Source: Glandiceps talaboti
Lineage: Eukaryota > Hemichordata > Enteropneusta > Spengelidae
Assembly: GCF_964340395.1 (NCBI RefSeq)
Contig: NC_135559.1
Span: 867,501 to 931,500, forward strand
Direction of reading: 5' to 3'
Length of the DNA: 64,000 bases
Position numbers and translations under genes: made by a program. Under the pieces are notes generated by a model that was not told where the DNA came from, searched no databases, and saw only the letters and a list, made by a program, of their open reading frames with translations. Within the stretch, counting starts at the first letter, position 1. The number at the start of each line of letters is the position of its first letter. This document shows, piece after piece, positions 57,901 to 63,890 of the stretch.

Positions 57901-59320
57901 GTAAGTCAACTGACTAAAACTGTATGCTTATCCTGTAACAGCTGTAAAGTTGAAGTCATTATGTCACATACAGGGAATTGTTAGATTAATTAGATTCACT
58001 GGCTAACTTTATTAAGTTACAATAAAGTTCAGTGACCTCTAGATGCAATTATATTATCAGTATTTGAATGGAATTCAAAGTCAAGCTATAACCTCAATTT
58101 CTGATCAAATTATGCTAATCCTCAGTTTCCTCTCTATAAAAGATAGAAATCTTCATTTTGGGTCAGAATAGTAAAAAAAAATCTGTTTTATTTTAAGTCA
58201 CTACATAATAAGGGATAGAGGGAGCACTTCATTTTGGTGTGTAATTCTCGCTACCTGCAATACAATTCTACACATCACTGTGGAGTCAAATGGAACGAAG
58301 TCGCGCGACAACGCGTTCTAATGTCGACAACTACACTTCCGGTCGGCTATGCTAATACACAGGAATGTTTCTTTCCCATTTTCAGTTGTAGACATCTCTT
58401 ATAATTTTGCTCTGGAAAGATACTGTACATATTTAAATTTCCCACCTCCATAATTATATGAGCTTAAAACTTGCGTTTATCTTATTTGTTACAAATTAAA
58501 CTGTTTGGAAGAAACATTCACGTGTATTGACATAGGCGACCAGAAGTGTAGGTGTCGACAAATGCAAGCGCGGTCGCGAGACTGCATTCCATTTGACTCC
58601 TTAGCGATGCATAGAATTGTATTGCAGATAGCGAGAATTAGAAATTAATGTCTGTCATTGGTCCATGCAAACCTGCCATGTTGAATGTTGCATCATGGGA
58701 AATGTGATAATAAATACTAATAAATTAGTATTGTAAACAATGTTGATACAATGTTCGTAACCACAAATAATCAATTCATAGTCACCCTGACCCCTGTGGG
58801 AGGTGTATTCTATTGGTAGCTCCAGATTAGATAACCACTGATAGATTAACCACTGATAAACCCATAGTCCTTTGCATCTGAGCATGCTCAGTCTGGATTG
58901 CAAGTTCCTTATTAGGACACATTTGGGGTAGGAGAGCTCTTCATTTTGGTGAATCAAAAACATTTACTGCATGTGTCATTATTGTGTCAAATTGGCCAAG
59001 AAGACAGTAATGGATGCTGAGTTGTATATTTGACTATATATATATTATGAGTTTCTTGTCATATTCTTGTTCCTCTATCAGCCTGTGTAGTTGTCTACTG
59101 ATAAGTTTGCCTTTGTAAGCTAGGTTATTATACTGGCTCAGTTTTTTGCTTATATGATCTTACTTTCATTTGTGAAAAACTAACATTTTTAGTGATACAA
59201 TTCTCAAATCAACTATATTGCATTTATAGGTTCTCTGTTGTAATTACTTTTTCTCTCTCTTCTTGTTTTTTCAGAATTGATTTGAGATGCAAGTTCCTGA
59301 AATACAAAAATCAAATACAG
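22768..59320 (+). CDS. ACER3: Alkaline ceramidase 3-like (partial, last exon outside)
   Basis: Nine exons: 22768..22864, 27658..27768, 29242..29294, 31081..31133, 35698..35815, 37258..37310, 38429..38533, 39355..39459, 59275..59320, in frame for 247 codons; human ACER3 has 267. ACER3 is a seven-pass ER/Golgi enzyme that hydrolyses ceramides to sphingosine and fatty acid. Ligands known for the human enzyme align here: calcium-site residues D17, W18, E20, N22, E31 ([16 protein letters not shown]); S75 and zinc-site H79 in GSWFFHM; D90 in LLDELPM; zinc-site H214 and H218 in [14 protein letters not shown] at 186-190 is also conserved. The set implies an active enzyme. Intron 1 is 4.8 kb and intron 8 is 19.8 kb, both packed with repeats. 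The last ~20 residues (usually FGxWPxI and a polar tail) are not found before 64000. Confidence 0.93.
23114..23458 (-). CDS. Hypothetical 114-codon ORF in a CpG-richer patch
   Basis: Minus-strand frame starting [17 protein letters not shown] and running to a stop inside ACER3 intron 1. The patch 22650-23500 has more CpG than its surroundings. I do not recognise the protein and see no partner exons. It could be chance, or a first exon of an antisense gene (a GTAACA donor lies near its 3' end). Confidence 0.2.
   Translation of the reverse strand: MVLLLDVRAFFRYYIAYEVRSEGLPDILDSDVRSCVVLYRKNIRGLADRLTHSQSSLTVFGNYTKLSNTTEELRVDTVLPQTFIDSPLHGMCVPSGVPSTFLASRWHTVTRQWY
23600..24300. other. ACER3 intron 1, AT-rich, nothing recognised
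   Basis: Very AT-rich DNA without a supported element. Confidence 0.45.
24300..25270. repeat. Diverged ~0.5-kb tandem duplication with (ACACAT)n
   Basis: Two units, about 24300-24790 and 24905-25270, each starting with an ACACAT microsatellite followed by TACATTTTGTACACAC, AGACCTGCCAATG, AAACTGGGGTGATACTATAG and ATCTCCAGAAGCTCTCTGTG. The second copy has small indels. Confidence 0.88.
25601..25888 (+). repeat. SINE family 1, full-length, type B 3' end
   Basis: Head GGTTGTCAGTGACCAAATGG, box B-like GGGGTTCAAACCC, body GTCGTTTAGTTTGACTCTAC, then a 3' end with AGAACTATCCAGTATAAAG. Diverged from the 62109 copy. Confidence 0.85.
26300..26765 (+). pseudogene. Two LINE fragments, out of order
   Basis: Upstream piece reads [19 protein letters not shown] followed by [11 protein letters not shown], typical of the region after the RT catalytic box. 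Downstream piece (26620-26710) reads [20 protein letters not shown], the AFD box that should come first. A (TTG)n tract at 26575-26620 separates them, so this is a rearranged or double insertion. Confidence 0.75.
26748..26880 (+). mobile_element. TIR family 1 MITE fragment
   Basis: CACCTGACCCCACTTAGCTT, TCACTGCCGACCCTAAATTT and GTGGATGCAGAAACTG match the left half of the element at 37617-37988. Confidence 0.75.
27006..27304 (-). repeat. SINE family 1, full-length, type A 3' end
   Basis: On the minus strand: GGTTGTCGGTGGCCAAGTGG (box A-like), GGTCGGGGTTCGAACCCC (box B-like), body GTCGTTCAGTTTGACTCTAC, then CCTATAAATGGGCTTTATGC, CCCGTTGGTTTACCTG and an (AAAT)n tail. About 300 bp; the best copy in the window. 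Confidence 0.92.
27317..27503. mobile_element. hAT-like MITE with 8-bp target duplication
   Basis: Element 27325-27495 (171 bp) begins CAGTGTGCCCTCTA and ends TAGAGGGCACACTG, giving perfect 14-bp terminal inverted repeats. It is flanked on both sides by TGTAGGTT (27317-27324 and 27496-27503). CAGTG-type termini and 8-bp duplications are hAT hallmarks. No transposase is encoded. Confidence 0.93.
27658..27768 (+). CDS. ACER3: ACER3 exon 2
   Basis: Encodes [20 protein letters not shown] through IHLSLL; first membrane segment. Phase 1 to phase 1. Confidence 0.93.
27955..28480. repeat. ~115-bp diverged tandem repeat
   Basis: About four to five units built on AGTATGAACCTTATGGTCCT, TATAAATACTACAGAATATA and CTCAGGAAACAGAACATAT, decaying rightward, in ACER3 intron 2. 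Confidence 0.82.
28481..29241. other. ACER3 intron 2, remainder
   Basis: Only a (TTTA)n tract at 28801-28828 stands out; the sequence after it (TTCAACACTACACAAAACC) may be the end of an unrecognised repeat. Confidence 0.45.
29242..29294 (+). CDS. ACER3: ACER3 exon 3
   Basis: Encodes [18 protein letters not shown] with the active-site Ser and His; acceptor TTTTTTGCAG, donor GTAAAT. Confidence 0.94.
29434..29600 (+). mobile_element. TIR family 1 MITE fragment
   Basis: Starts AAGCCTAGAAAAAGTTGTTT and continues GGTTCCGTTTTACCCGACCC, the left end of the element at 37617; the right half is missing. Confidence 0.8.
29630..29945 (+). repeat. Penelope-like terminal repeat with decayed hammerhead-like cores
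   Basis: Two related units 201 bp apart each carry GACCTAACCCTGATGAAGG and, downstream, AGTCAAAATGTTGGTT. CTGATGA followed by a short stem (GGCT with AGTC) and an A-rich GAAA-position motif resembles hammerhead ribozymes known from Penelope-like elements, here with the expected CGAAAC changed to CAAAAT, consistent with CpG decay. Ribozyme activity is unlikely. Confidence 0.5.
29945..30160. repeat. ~115-bp duplication
   Basis: TGTAGATGTATGTGTCTGTT, TAGATCAGTAATAAATA and ATTCATGATTGCAATTTTG recur as ATAGATGTATGAGTCTGTT and so on, about 115 bp further. Confidence 0.7.
30682..30998 (+). mobile_element. TIR family 1 MITE, full-length
   Basis: Starts GGCTTAAAAAATTAATTG and ends in the complementary sense near AGTAGACC. 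Internal AATCTGTAATGGCTGTACAT, an (AAAAT)n tract and ACCTACCCCACCTATTC match the 37617 copy. No clear target duplication. Confidence 0.85.
31081..31133 (+). CDS. ACER3: ACER3 exon 4
   Basis: Encodes [17 protein letters not shown] plus two bases; holds the conserved Asp (D90). Confidence 0.94.
31310..31510. repeat. Short tandem duplications
   Basis: GTGTGTGAATATCTTGTGATAG and AGCAACATGTACATG phrases occur two to three times with GTCAGTGGTTTT, in ACER3 intron 4. Confidence 0.75.
32238..32325. repeat. (CACAA)n pentanucleotide array
   Basis: About 17 units, mostly CACAA with CGCAA and CACAG variants. Confidence 0.93.
32727..33051. repeat. Long imperfect foldback element
   Basis: Arms of about 130 bp: CAGGGAAAGTAAGTAAATAA at 32751 pairs with TTATTTACTTTCCCTG ending near 33028, and TTTGATATGAACAGTTTTAT near 32836 pairs with ATAAAACTGTTCATATCAAA near 32932. 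The central loop is about 60 bases. It fits a MITE or foldback transposon in ACER3 intron 4. Confidence 0.85.
33303..35600. repeat. G-rich 30/34-bp minisatellite, ~70 copies
   Basis: A 34-bp unit (GGGCTGACTGAAGTCAGAGA, then GTCTCAGATGGGGT) alternates with a 30-bp form that has TTGCTGAAG in place of GGGCTGACTGAAG. Each unit contains the palindrome CTGACTGAAGTCAG, and each 34-bp unit adds GGGGTGGG. Both ends are degenerate. ACER3 intron 4. Confidence 0.97.
35698..35815 (+). CDS. ACER3: ACER3 exon 5
   Basis: Encodes [18 protein letters not shown] through [11 protein letters not shown]; membrane segment then the conserved DPVFHQ. Donor is GTGAGT. Its 3' end recurs in the next intron. Confidence 0.94.
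35822..36105. repeat. 31-bp minisatellite derived from ACER3 exon 5
   Basis: About eight copies of AGTTAATTTACATATTAAAG followed by ACCCAGTGCTA. The unit at 35859-35885 reproduces the last 27 bases of exon 5 with one synonymous change and is followed by a GTGATT donor-like sequence. Confidence 0.9.
36570..37005. repeat. 144-bp tandem triplication
   Basis: Three nearly identical 144-bp units beginning TTGGAAAGCTTTCCAAACTA. As 144 is divisible by three, one frame stays open across the block (36559-36930), but it is repeat translation, not a gene. Confidence 0.95.
37258..37310 (+). CDS. ACER3: ACER3 exon 6
   Basis: Encodes [17 protein letters not shown] plus two bases, one membrane helix. Confidence 0.92.
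37617..37988 (+). mobile_element. TIR family 1 MITE, reference copy
   Basis: 372 bp starting GGCCTAAAAAAATAATTG and GGTTCCGGTTACC, ending GTGTAATCGGAACC and TTTATTAGGCC, so the termini are inverted repeats of about 35 bp. TAA flanks both sides (37614-37616 and 37989-37991), a possible 3-bp target duplication as in PIF/Harbinger elements. Non-coding. ACER3 intron 6. Confidence 0.87.
38429..38533 (+). CDS. ACER3: ACER3 exon 7
   Basis: Encodes [20 protein letters not shown] then [14 protein letters not shown]; the WNIDN signature is intact. Confidence 0.94.
38538..38872. repeat. 63-bp minisatellite in ACER3 intron 7
   Basis: Just over five copies of CTAGCCCTCACTACCCCAAC..ATTGAATTGGTTCAAAGTC..CCCACATGTACCTAG, beginning five bases after the exon 7 donor; decayed echoes run on to about 39150. 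Confidence 0.94.
39355..39459 (+). CDS. ACER3: ACER3 exon 8
   Basis: Encodes [20 protein letters not shown] then [14 protein letters not shown]; supplies the two C-terminal zinc-site His. Confidence 0.94.
39670..41140. repeat. 77-bp minisatellite, ~19 copies
   Basis: Unit contains TTAGATTGTTTATCAGTTAT, AAAGTTAATACCAGGTTAGA and AAGGGTGAAATACTGTAA. Copies differ by few bases, so recent homogenisation is likely. At the start of ACER3 intron 8. Confidence 0.97.
41141..42589. other. ACER3 intron 8, no recognised element
   Basis: Contains short A and T runs and no coding signal that I can support. Confidence 0.45.
42590..43062. repeat. ~17-bp minisatellite (GGGTGTAACAGAGGACA)
   Basis: About 27 variable-length units of the type ACAGGGTGTAACAGAGG with GATGGTGTG variants. 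Minus-strand open frames of 115-165 codons (Leu/Tyr/Pro/Cys-rich) are repeat translations. Confidence 0.95.
43169..43210 (-). repeat. SINE family 2 piece interrupted by a MITE
   Basis: GTCCTACCAGGTCCCCATTT and GAGCTGGGTTGATTGGGGCA match the SINE at 15432-15787; the match stops exactly where the hAT-like MITE starts. Confidence 0.75.
43211..43374. mobile_element. hAT-like MITE, second copy
   Basis: Reverse-orientation homologue of 27325-27495: begins CAGTGGGCCCTCTAAGC and ends near AAAGGGCACACGA, with CTTACTATGTGGTGACTCAC inside. Terminal repeats are slightly diverged. Inserted in a SINE. Confidence 0.88.
43420..43500 (-). repeat. SINE-type 3' tail remnant
   Basis: AATAATAATAAAACATTTAT followed by ATAGCGCCATATATCCATG resembles the ATATAGCGC tail class seen in SINE family 2. 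Confidence 0.5.
43501..44094. other. ACER3 intron 8, nothing recognised
   Basis: AT-rich, with no repeat or coding signal. Confidence 0.45.
44095..44360. repeat. 32-bp minisatellite, subfamily 1
   Basis: About eight copies of ATAGAATTCTATCACCCAGG followed by TGTACCTTAGTT. Related to the array at 44440-45592. Confidence 0.95.
44440..45592. repeat. 32-bp minisatellite, subfamily 2, ~36 copies
   Basis: Unit ATAGAACTCAGTCACCTAGG followed by TTTACCTTAGTT, almost invariant, with occasional TTACCATAG and TTACTTCAG variants spaced in a higher-order pattern. Each unit has a CCTAGG palindrome. Confidence 0.97.
45690..45719. repeat. (TGACC)n pentanucleotide
   Basis: Five TGACC units. Confidence 0.9.
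45720..47104. other. ACER3 intron 8, nothing recognised
   Basis: Unique-looking AT-rich sequence with no ORF of note. Confidence 0.45.
47105..47517 (-). mobile_element. TIR family 1 MITE, rearranged copy
   Basis: Starts GGCCTAATAAAAATAAATTG and ends AATTATTTTTTCAAGCC; internal order is reversed relative to 37617-37988. The phrase TAATGGCTGTACATCTGATA occurs twice in opposite orientation (near 47240-47275 and 47453-47472), so the copy is chimeric. Confidence 0.85.
47775..48012. repeat. 38-bp minisatellite, ~6 copies
   Basis: Unit GGTTATGTCTCAGAGCACCA followed by CCTTGTTTGATGGTTTGA. Confidence 0.95.
48013..48859. other. ACER3 intron 8, short duplication only
   Basis: ATCTCTATAGAGATATATGC occurs twice (about 48198 and 48240), each itself nearly palindromic. 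Otherwise nothing recognised. Confidence 0.5.
48860..49175 (+). repeat. Unnamed ~320-bp interspersed repeat, copy 2
   Basis: Shares GCAACAGAAAACACTGCAAG, CGAGTGCAAATACCCCTGAG, CCTCATTTGCATGTCATTTG and TGTTTATCCGAAA with copies at 16400 and 49775. Confidence 0.8.
49775..50125 (+). repeat. Unnamed ~320-bp interspersed repeat, copy 3
   Basis: Longest copy: CAGTGCAAGTGTGATGTACT, GCAGCAGAAAACACTCAGTC, CGAGTGCAAATACCCCCGAG, ATTTGCGTATCATTTGCATG, GGTATTGCACTGCAGTGAAA. An internal inverted segment (near 49826 and 49886) reads GCTTGCAGTGTTCTCTGCAC beside its complement. Confidence 0.8.
50126..50929. other. ACER3 intron 8, nothing recognised
   Basis: AT-rich. From about 50640 it drifts into degenerate relatives of the following array. 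Confidence 0.45.
50930..55430. repeat. 4.5-kb minisatellite of 53/55-bp units
   Basis: About 83 units sharing GTATAGATACACAACTTTGT and AAATTGTGTCT, ending either in CATTGTGCTACAGTGTAAAG (53 bp) or in GATGTCAGTAGAGAAAAGG (55 bp). The region from about 51245 to 54046 is two copies of a 1401-bp block. Minus-strand open frames (Tyr/Leu/Ser/Thr-rich, 65-150 codons) are repeat translations. Confidence 0.98.
55640..56745. repeat. 43-bp minisatellite, ~25 copies
   Basis: Unit GTAGGCTAGGAGGTACAACC followed by AGCTAACAATGTATCTCAAC and AGT, with GGATCCGAGG and AACATG length variants. Confidence 0.97.
57110..57540. repeat. 78/88-bp minisatellite, ~5 copies
   Basis: Unit contains TTTTATGTTACAGCCATTAC, AGAATAAGCATGCACTTTGG and TAGCGGGACCGGCC; an AATAATAG insertion marks the longer form. 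Confidence 0.94.
57541..58195. other. ACER3 intron 8, nothing recognised
   Basis: No repeat or coding signal supported. Confidence 0.4.
58196..58680. mobile_element. hAT-like MITE remnant split by a foldback element
   Basis: 58196-58241 (GTCACTACATAATAAGGGAT to TTCATTTTGGTGTG) and 58641-58680 (GAAATTAATGTCTGTCATTG) align to consecutive parts of the hAT-like MITE at 27325-27495, with the foldback element between them. Confidence 0.6.
58242..58640. mobile_element. Foldback/TIR element, ~108-bp arms
   Basis: Begins TAATTCTCGCTACCTGCAAT and ends in the complement (ATTGCAGATAGCGAGAATTA); arms of about 108 bp pair at about 85 percent by eye, around a ~180-bp centre with no ORF. The arms are CpG-rich (GTCGCGCGAC) compared with the surroundings. 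Confidence 0.88.
59275..59320 (+). CDS. ACER3: ACER3 exon 9
   Basis: Fifteen codons, [15 protein letters not shown] after a split Ile; the basic-aromatic pattern fits the last cytosolic turn of ceramidases (compare YLRYRPKVKF in human). TTTTTTCAG acceptor, GTAAGT donor, phase 0 out. Assignment rests on pattern and phase and is less certain than the other exons because the intron before it is 19.8 kb. Confidence 0.75.
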
Positions 59321-59556
59321 GTAAGTTTAACTTTGCAATGATTGATGCTTATATTAATTTCAAAAATGAATATTCACGGACTCTGGGTTTATAATAACAT
59401 ACACCAAGTCTGTTGGTGAAAATTAATATTCATGGACTCTGGGTTCATTCTTAGTAATGAAATTTCTACTCACAGTCAAAAAGTTTCTTGAAAGAGAATC
59501 CCAAATTTTTGCTGACATTGTCAGGAGTTTCTACACCTATGCAACAACAGTGTGGG

Positions 59557-59850
59557 AGTGTGTACTATGTTAACTGTGAGGACTGTAACTTTGACTATAT
59601 TCGTGAGACGGCTTGACCACTGGGTACTCGCCTAAAAGAAGATATCAGCAGTCATCAACTGTTATCAGCAGTAGGAGAACACCTGAAGAAGTCACAACAT
59701 AATTGTGATATGAAGAATGTCAAAATCTTGGATAAGGAAGAACAACTTTACAGATGCAGATTGAAGGAAGCCATATTCACCAACGGAAGCCCACCCTAAA
59801 CCAGGATGCAGGCATTGAGATCCCACCTGTTTCTCTCAAGCTCATTTCAA
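59557..59850 (+). pseudogene. Penelope-like element GIY-YIG endonuclease fragment
   Basis: One plus-strand frame reads SVYYVNCEDCNFDYIRETA, a stop, PLGTRLKEDISS, SAVGEHLKKSQHNCDMKNV, KILDKEEQLYRCRLKEAIF and a second stop at the NRD position. This is the order of the GIY-YIG endonuclease at the C-terminus of Penelope-like reverse transcriptases (YxVxCxxCxxxYIGET, RLxEH, SAVxEH, LDxE, KEAI). Two stops and Gly-to-Arg in the IGET box indicate decay. It starts 237 bases after ACER3 exon 9. Confidence 0.78.
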
Positions 59851-59954
59851 GTGTCTCTTCTGAAACATGTGACAATAGTTCATTATAGTACACCATGACA
59901 ATGCTGATGAGATGACAGCAAAAATGTAAGATTCACTTTCAAGAAATGTTATGA

Positions 59955-60290
59955 CATTATTGTCTGTTTGTTTGTCCCTCAGTCTCGCTATTTGTTTGAA
60001 GTGTTTCTCTGGATGAGTAGAAATTTCCATTACTATATTATCGGTATATTACTTTCCATCTTAAAGAATATTTATCAAATACATAAAGCATACATCATCC
60101 TTTGAAGATGATGTCTTTGTGTACATTATTCTCTGTTTGTCTGTTTGTCTGTCCCTCAATCTCACTATTTGTTTGAAGTGTTTCTCTGTATCATTAAAAT
60201 CAATTGGATAGAATACTTTCCTCAGTCTTGCTATCTGTTTGAAGTGTTTCTCTGTATCATAAAAATCAATTGGATAGAATTACTTTGATT
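59955..60290. repeat. Diverged ~70-100-bp repeat, three copies
   Basis: Phrases GTTTGTCTGTCCCTCAATCT, CTATTTGTTTGAAGTGTTTC and TCTGTATCATTAAAATCAAT recur three times. Confidence 0.8.
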
Positions 60291-60884
60291 CAACAAAAGT
60301 AGTATGCCATGTGCAAGCTACTACTACATAGCTCTCCAACCTATCCACCTCCAGTCCCTTTCAACCATCATCTGGCAGCTGACCTGATCAACACACTATA
60401 GGGATCCTACTTCTATATCCGGTTTCATTCTGCCACCAGGTGCACCACGTTCATACCATTGTATGAATGTCACTGACCAGATCAGTACTGTCCTTTACCT
60501 AACACAAAAGTCCTTTATTAAAGTAAGGCAAATTTATCATTTAAGTTTTGAAACCATGCATGCATGTTATATAAAATTGTGACATTTTCATATGAAATCA
60601 TGAATTTTTGCATTTTCCCATAAATCTTAGCCAAGTAGAATTATGTGCTATAATTTCATATAATGTATGACTTGACATAAAATAACAAATATAAAATGAT
60701 ATATTGCTTTACAGCTTTTCTTAACTTTACCATTCTGATTTGTGATACATGTATATCATTTTTTTGATTCTCTGTTAGTTTATATACATGTATCACCATG
60801 GCAGTTTACATAGTATTACTAGCAGGAGATTCAAATTAATGTGAGAATGCAAAGTGACAGTGTACAATCATTGTACCGTGATAT

Positions 60885-62100
60885 TTAGAAATGAAACATA
60901 GAAAACCAAATTTGTATGACATATGGTATGTTCCAGTGGTATCAGTAACTAGCAGTATGCCATGGATCAGTCTTGGAATGTAAGATCATGACAAAATAAA
61001 GATTGTACCACTTTTATAAGTCATATTTAGAAATGAAACGTAGAAAACCAAATTTATATGACATGTGGTATGTTCCATTGTATCAATAAATGTCTCAAGT
61101 ATTTCATATTTACGTCATAAACAGTGTGTATATTTTATTTTGTATTTATTTATTTTAATATCTGTTTAATGTATGGAACCGTAATTTCCTCTACGTAAGA
61201 TAATAAAGTTTTCTTGTATCTTGTAAGTAACTATCAGTTTGCAATGGATGACAGTCTTAGAATGTAAAATGACACAAAAAATATATCTTACCACTTTTAT
61301 AAGTCATGTTTAGAAATAAAACATAAAAAAAAAAAAAATTTGTATGACGTGTGTATGTCAGTAAGGATCCGTTGATATCAATAAATGTCTTAAGTAACTA
61401 GTAGTTTGCTATACATGACAATCTTGGAATGTAAAATGACAAAATAAAGATTTTACCACTTTTATATTTAGAAATAAAACATAGAAAACTAAATTTATAT
61501 GACAGGTGGTATGTTTCATTGTACCAATAAATGTCTTAAGTAACTAGCAGTTTGCTATACATGTACATGACAATCTTGGAATGTAAAATGACGAAATAAA
61601 GATTTTACCACTTTTATATTTAGAAATAAAACATAGAAAACCAAATTTGTATGACAGGTGGTATGTTTCATTGGTACCAATAAATGTCTGAAGTAACTAG
61701 CAGTTTGCTATACATGACAGTCTTGGAATTTAAAATGATCACTTTTATATTTAGAAATGAAACACAGAAAACCAAATTTTTATGACAGGTGGTATGTTAA
61801 TAAATGATTAGTACATATGTATCTTGTGTACATGGAACTATGTGTGTTGTGAATATAATGACATATGATATATTGGTCTTAGAATACAAAGTGACAAAGA
61901 TCAGCATACCATTTTTATAAATGATACTTAGGAATATAACATAGTATTTGTATGACATGGGGTATGTTTGCTAATAATGTCTAGCAGTACATGTATGTGT
62001 ACTGTGAATATAAGCCAATCAATCCTTAAGTACACGATGACACAAAATATAGATCTTATTGCCACCTTTATCAATGTTATTTAGAAATGTAAGACAGAAA
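60885..62100. repeat. 130-160-bp diverged tandem repeat, ~8 copies
   Basis: Units built on TTTAGAAATGAAACATAGAA, AACCAAATTTGTATGACA, TAACTAGCAGTTTGCTATAC and CTTGGAATGTAAAATGAC. Divergence is high, so the array is old. Confidence 0.85.
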
Positions 62101-62108
62101 ACCCAATG

Positions 62109-62372
62109 GGGTTGTCGGTGGCCGAATGGTTAAACCACTTGCCTCTTACCGCTGCGGTCGGGGTTTGAACCCCATTCAGGGTTTGATTAAATTTACCACG
62201 CTGCAAATAAGAAGAATGTCGTTCAGTTTGACTGTACAGAACAATGCAGGTTTCCCCCGGGTGTTCTGGTTTCCTCCTGCATTAACACTGAATCCATGAG
62301 GGATGGCAAGTGTCTATATACTTACAAAAAGAACTATCCAGTATAAATAAAGATTATTATTGTCATTATTAT
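62109..62372 (+). repeat. SINE family 1, full-length, type B 3' end
   Basis: GGTTGTCGGTGGCCGAATGG (box A-like), GGTCGGGGTTTGAACCCC (box B-like), body GTCGTTCAGTTTGACTGTAC, then AGAACTATCCAGTATAAATA and an AAAGATTATT tail. Same 3' end as the 25601 copy, different from that at 27006. Confidence 0.9.
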
Positions 62373-62425
62373 GTGTATGACATGTTGCATATGAGTAATG
62401 GTCCATTGGTATCTATAAATAACTG

Positions 62426-62482
62426 CTGATGAAGTCCTTAGTGAAAGGATGAAAGCATTAGAGACAGTTTTTGGAAACTGTC
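62426..62482 (+). repeat. Hammerhead-like core followed by an 8-bp hairpin
   Basis: CTGATGA, a short helix (GTCC with GGAT around TTAGTGAAA), GAAA at 62451-62454, then GACAGTTT-TTGG-AAACTGTC at 62463-62482. The order resembles a hammerhead core as found in Penelope-type elements, but one extra A sits between CTGATGA and the helix, and stem I is not obvious. Confidence 0.35.
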
Positions 62483-62614
62483 TGTGAAAATTTTAAACTA
62501 CATATCACTGTTTTTACTAAAGGTTAGGAATCCTGATAACAGAGAGGAGGAATTTTGTAAAATTGTCATAAATTACCATGATTTCATAATTTTGTTTATA
62601 GGGAACTCTGATAA

Positions 62615-62711
62615 AATACTAGTCTAGGTCCTGACATGGACCGTATTACATATTATGGGATAGAGATGAAGTAATATGTAATATGGTCCCTGTCAGGACC
62701 TAGACTAATAT
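62615..62711. repeat. Foldback element, ~40-bp arms
   Basis: TACTAGTCTAGGTCCTGACA on the left pairs with TGTCAGGACCTAGACTAATA on the right; arms of about 40 bp with three mismatches around a 16-base loop. Confidence 0.88.
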
Positions 62712-62934
62712 ATATAAGTGGTTTATTTACCCAAGCATAAAATATGATTACAAAATAATGGTTACATAAAACAAGATAGAGAAGAGTAAATGGGGGAGTC
62801 AAGAAATAGCTTACAGCTAGTCTAGCCTGATCCCAGACATTGTACATTGCGATTGAAAACAATAAGAGGGTTCAGTCATTAAGGGGACTGAAAACACAAC
62901 TGGGAGAAAAAAAAAATATATCACACATACCGGT

Positions 62935-62981
62935 ACATATACATATACATATACATATACATTATACATATACATATACAT

Positions 62982-63080
<99 letters not shown>

Positions 63081-63128
63081 ATACATATACATATACATAT
63101 ACATATACACATACACATACATATACAT

Positions 63129-63166
<38 letters not shown>

Positions 63167-63233
63167 ATACATATACATATACATATACATTATACATATA
63201 CATGTACATATACATGTACATATACATATACAT

Positions 63234-63270
<37 letters not shown>

Positions 63271-63313
63271 GTACATATACATATACATGTACATATACAT
63301 ATACATATACATG
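62935..63313. repeat. (ACATAT)n microsatellite with TTATAC interruptions
   Basis: About 63 hexamer units, punctuated by CATTATACATATAC and, rightward, by CATGTACATATACAT variants. The 162-codon frame across it is repeat translation. Confidence 0.96.
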
Positions 63314-63429
63314 TACACACAAAAATGAAATGAAATACTTACAATATAGGAGATGAAGGTAGATTTTAACTTTATTCAGAAGACTAATATGCAATATACT
63401 AATATACAGAGTGTAGTGACTACTAGTGT

Positions 63430-63890
63430 ATACATGTACTGTAGACTTGATGTATACAGATGGTCAGGCAAAAGATATAATCAACAAATAAAAGTTGGTG
63501 TATATTATTTGATGTTGAAAATATACACTCCTTTATAGTTGACATTAAAACATGTATTGTAATATGACACCATTGGCAAGAGTTTGCATTTTATAGGAAA
63601 GATTTCTGTTAGAGCTGTAAGAGAAAACACACATCAGACTTTGTTAAACAGCTGTTTGAAATCAAGATGTTGAGACATACACGTACTCAAGAAATAAGAG
63701 TTGGTATAAAGTATGTTGTGAGTGTACAGACCTAGTTAAAACAAAAACTGTAATATGACACACACGTTGTGCAAGAGTTTTCTAGTTTGTAGGAAATATT
63801 TTAGGTCTCTAAAATTTAATGAAAATATACATGTACTGATGTAGATGTCAAACTTTTGTGAAACAGCTGTAAGAAATCAACTCGTAGGAC
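63430..63890. repeat. ~220-bp diverged duplication at the right edge
   Basis: TGTAATATGACACCATTGGC and GTTAAACAGCTGTTTGAAATC in the first unit echo TGTAATATGACACACACGTT and GTGAAACAGCTGTAAGAAATC in the second. Confidence 0.75.

Noticed and set aside
62840-63328. 162-codon ORF of alternating Tyr, Thr, Ile and His
   Set aside because: Translation of the ACATAT microsatellite.
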